A stretch of 64,000 nt of DNA from Amaurobius ferox (Eukaryota; Arthropoda; Arachnida; Araneae; Amaurobiidae), in NCBI GenBank assembly GCA_951213105.1, contig OX578137.1:56249236-56313235 (forward strand), written 5' to 3'. Of this stretch, positions 61,188-64,000 are shown piece by piece; position 1 is the first letter of the stretch, and every line of letters begins with the position of its first letter. The notes under the pieces are model-generated. The model was given only the letters and a program-made list of their open reading frames with translations, did not search any database and was not told where the DNA came from. The position numbers were made by a program, and so were the translations under genes.

Positions 61188-61637
61188 ACGGTCTTCAGGT
61201 TTTATTATTATTGATATTTCCGGGGATTATTGATTCAGGAATTATTGATATTTTCAAGTTATTATGCAATTGTTTTATTATGTCAAAAACTGTTTAAACT
61301 CATGTATTAATTACGGTCTTCAGGTTTTATTATTATTGATATTTCCGGGGATTATTGATTCAGGAATTATTGATATTTTCAAGTTAATATGCAATTGTTT
61401 TATTATGACAAAAATTGTTTAAACTCATGTATTGTATGTTGTACGAGTAATCTTCTACAAATACACGGGTATATCTTCTAATCAACGTGAATATAAGTAG
61501 TACAGGTACATTGGAGAATGTTTTGACATATATTGGCATATATTGGAATCAATTACGACTTTGTGGTATAAAGAGCACGAGGATTATTGATATTTTCAAT
61601 TTATTACGGCATCTCTTTTATTTTGGCAAAGATTTTT
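61188..61637. repeat. 125-bp direct repeat plus a diverged third copy
   Basis: ACGGTCTTCAGGTTTTATTA begins at 61188 and again at 61313 with near-identical continuation. A third partial copy is at about 61575-61637 (GGATTATTGATATTTTCAAT). Each is followed by a CGGGTAT/CGGGTACT...CTTCTA motif like the element's 3' end. Confidence 0.75.
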
Positions 61638-61977
61638 CAGACTCATATTGTAATACGGGTACTCTTCTACTAACTGGCATATTTTCTAATCTGCGACAAT
61701 ATGAGTAGTACGGGGTTGCATATATTGATTCAATTCTTTTTTTTTTTGCAAATTTGCTTACAAAAGGGGCCAGGATGTTTTATTCTTCAGATCTGCCCGT
61801 GAAGATAATTTTGCATAGTGAGAAGAGATATTCTTAAACTTCTCTTTAGGAGCAATAAATTTAATATTTTAACAGAATTTGTACATGATTGTGAATTATA
61901 AGTTTCTTTATATTATATACTCCGTACGAAGGACGGGTATGCTGCTAGTTAAATATACGAATATAGCAATAATAAAA

Positions 61978-62020
61978 CAAATTCATAAACATTTTACAAC
62001 TATGTTGGAAAGTGTTAAAA
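61978..62020 (+). repeat. Family C terminal hairpin fragment
   Basis: CATAAACATTTTACAACTAT then GTTGGAAAGTGTTA resembles the family C 3' hairpin (CATAAACACTTTTCAACTAT). Isolated remnant next to the 5' end of C4. Confidence 0.45.
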
Positions 62021-62208
62021 AGACAAAAAAATTGATTGTTTACATTCCATTTATCTATTTCTATTTATTTATTTTGTAATCAAAATATTCGTGAAATTAA
62101 AGGTTTTGATTTGGGTTTAAGATGGAAAATGAACTTAATACATTTTTAAATATTACAATTTTTTTTAATCCTATTCTCATTTAACTTCCTCTTTGAAAAC
62201 AATATAAT

Positions 62209-63290
62209 TAACAAGAAAGATCAATCATGCTTAAAACATTGATTATGAAACACTTTCCAACTCCAATGCAATTTTATTTAAACAAGTCTAAAATGCTATA
62301 CATTCCTCGGTAATATTTTAAAACTTATCACAATACTACATTAATTTATTATATTTGAAAACTTAAACCTTCATCGAAAAAAATGAACTTCATTCAAATA
62401 TCCGCATTGAAATATAAATTGCCTGATTACACATCTCGAAAATGCGATACATTCCTCGGTAATATTTTTAAAATTATCATAATACTACAATAATTTATTA
62501 TATTTGAAACCATCATCGAAAACAACTGACATTCATTCAAATGACGTCATAGAAAAAATAACTCGCCTGGCTCTCTCTATAAAAGCAGCATTTCATTCAT
62601 AACATTTTCTCATTCATTTCATTCATCACAGTACTAAAATAATTTATTTTATTTAAAAACTTAAGACCATGGAGCAACCAGTATTTAAACTCTATGCTTA
62701 AAACTTCATCGATAAAATCGCCATTCTCTCTGAAAAATCAATGAATATTTCATTCATATCAGCTATGCAGACTCCATGAGCTAAATATTTTTGCGTTAAG
62801 GAAATGCAGCAATTCTTATATAACTCATCCTACATATTTTGCTGTTTGCATTTTACATAAGCGAAAAATAGGCTTCGTTGAAGAAAAAATTTGGATGATC
62901 ATTTAAACTCAAATATATTGTAATTGCGTTGTTTCAGTATGTAGAAGCACAGAATTTAAGCAAAAATAAAGCGGTTTTAGGACGGATATAACACTCCATA
63001 TGTATTAGAGAGAACTTTAAAAATCACGACTTTGAGACAAGATGGATGCCATATTTCATTTTGAAGTGGGTCACGTGATCTTTTCATATTATGGTCACGT
63101 GATCGCTTCATAAAAGAGGTGTAATTAATATTTTAATCTTTATTTAAAAATCTACTGAATATACTTTGCTGAAATTTTTTTTATATATTTTATGGAATAA
63201 TTTAAATATTACCTAAAATTTTCGAAGCAATTTGTGATTTTAAAATTACATTCTAAAATTTCATTTTGATTAAGTCATTTTTACGGAATG
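62209..63290 (+). mobile_element. HINE-like element, family C, copy C4 (3' deleted)
   Basis: It starts TTAACAAGAAAGATCAATCA as in C3, with GATTATGAAACACTTTCCAA at 62241-62260. Two CCTCGGTAATATTTT modules (62300-62500), the TCACGTGATC region (63070-63105) and GCTGAAATTTTTT (about 63170) follow. About 140 bp present in C3 is then missing, and the copy continues with TTCATTTTGATTAAGTCATT and TTTTACGG before being cut off without microsatellite or hairpin. Confidence 0.7.
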
Positions 63291-63306
63291 ATGGGGTTAA
63301 GAAATA

Positions 63307-64000
63307 ACAGAAAAACGTAGCTTTTAAAGCGTGATACAGGCTTGATATTTGGTATATGGGCATTGATGTATTTTTACCAACCATTGTATTTTTACCAATT
63401 AGACAACCATTGTATTTTCGTGACAACCATTGTATTTTCGTGACAACCATTGTATTACCATTGTATTTTCGTGACAACCATTGTATTGTCGTGACAACCA
63501 TTGTATTTTTAGACAACCATTGTATTTTCGTGACAACCATTGCATTAGACAACCATTGTATAACCGATTAGACAACCATTGTATTTTTACCTATTAGACA
63601 TTAATTTTACAACCATTAATTACCAACCGATGTATTTTTACCAACCATTAATTACCAACCGATGTATTTTTACCAACCATTAATTTACCAACCATTGTAC
63701 CCAACATTTGGTATAATTCTCATTTGATGAGAACACCCAAGTCAAAAGATTCTTTCAAAAATGTTCGCTTAAGAGGGTGCTCCAGAGAAAAACGTTCGAA
63801 AGGTGAAATGACGAAAAACTATGCTTCGAGATAGGATAGTTTTCTATTTCAGTTTTCCAATATTCTCTACTTTATGGAGTGCCGCACAACAGAATGTTCG
63901 ATTTTTCGAATACAAGCTCCCCTTTTAAATGTGATAGAGGCTTGATATTTGGTATATGGGTCAATCATCTGATAAAAAACCCAAGGCGAATAGAGTTTTT
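63307..64000. repeat. Unit duplicated at 600 bp, containing a minisatellite
   Basis: The phrase CTTTTAAAGCGTGATACAGG then CTTGATATTTGGTATATGGG at 63321-63360 recurs at 63921-63960 with few changes, exactly 600 bp apart. Following text (GATGAGAACACCCAAGTCAA at 63728, GATAAAAAACCCAAGGCGAA at 63970) also corresponds. The array at 63376-63700 interrupts the first unit. The second unit runs off the window edge. Confidence 0.7.
63376..63700. repeat. Minisatellite, core ACAACCATTGTAT
   Basis: About 16 units of 15-30 bp around (GAC/CC)AACCATTGTATTTT, with joiners TCGTG, TTAG or TTACC. Later units shift to CCAACCATTAATTA and CCAACCGATGTATTTT. Open frames on both strands here are repeat artefacts. Confidence 0.9.

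Larger units (their letters stand above)
60401..61949 (+). mobile_element. HINE/DINE-1-like element, family D
   Basis: The 5' end TCTATATAAGTAAAAATGAA runs directly into CTGTCTGTCTGTCTG (60424-60440). Two tandem modules of about 148 bp follow (60435-60583, 60584-60728), each with TCATCACGGGARAAC and GAAATTTTGTGGRTAGCC. Then come a GTGGTTTATCC triplet repeat (60748-60798) and a 125-bp direct repeat (61188-61437). The 3' end is CCGTACGAAGGACGGGTATG then CTGCTAGT, with CGT/ACG and CCGT/ACGG self-complementarity. The (GTCT)n start and ACGGGTAT...CTAGT end are typical of arthropod Helentron-type non-autonomous elements. No coding capacity. Confidence 0.7.

Noticed and set aside
63376..63700. CRISPR-like array of short repeats
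   Set aside because: Units are uneven and diverge gradually, and the 'spacers' are variants of the repeat. The setting is eukaryotic. It is a minisatellite.

Overview
The window looks like non-coding DNA from an animal nuclear genome, most likely an arthropod. I lean weakly towards a chelicerate such as a spider, but no gene here fixes the taxon. It is strongly AT-rich by eye. It has no bacterial-style operons and no host exon I can defend. Almost every structured stretch is a transposable element or its debris. All alignments below were made by eye.

The only long coding region is on the minus strand at 32029-34080. It encodes a Ty3/gypsy-like Gag with a CCHC zinc knuckle, followed by a retroviral-type aspartic protease. 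It lies inside a complete LTR element (29831-35577) with two 1171-bp LTRs that look identical and a 4-bp target duplication (CTTT). There is no reverse transcriptase, RNase H or integrase, so this appears to be a young, non-autonomous Gag-Pro retrotransposon.

The most abundant material is a set of Helentron/HINE-like (DINE-1-like) non-autonomous elements. Family A: 2943-3856, 10176-11187, 11696-12717, 41238-42200, 42530-43490. Family B: 11457-13300, 16213-17258, 26583-27322. Family C: 9244-10073, 13395-14327, 14470-15744, 62209-63290. Family D: 60401-61949. Families A, B and C share one plan: a 5' motif, a microsatellite, a conserved 3' tail and a 3' terminal hairpin. In A and B the 5' motif matches that subfamily's own hairpin arm even though the motifs differ between them. 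A3 is nested inside B1.

Other elements are three decayed Tc1-like transposases (7611-8900, 28757-29285, 38091-39345), one of them split by a SINE fragment; a pogo/Tigger-like deletion derivative with TA target sites (44918-46132); five tRNA-derived SINE copies or fragments in two families, three with clear target duplications; palindromic foldback elements (4244-5156, 18105-18690, 58783-58980); and many micro- and minisatellites.

Layout: 1-18 kb is dense in repeats; 18.7-26 kb is mostly unrecognised AT-rich DNA; 26-30 kb holds family B and a Tc1 relic; 30-35.6 kb is the LTR element; 38-46 kb holds Tc1, families A and D and pogo; 46-58 kb is largely unrecognised apart from a SINE and tRNA-like relics; 58-64 kb returns to dense foldback, D, C and tandem repeats.
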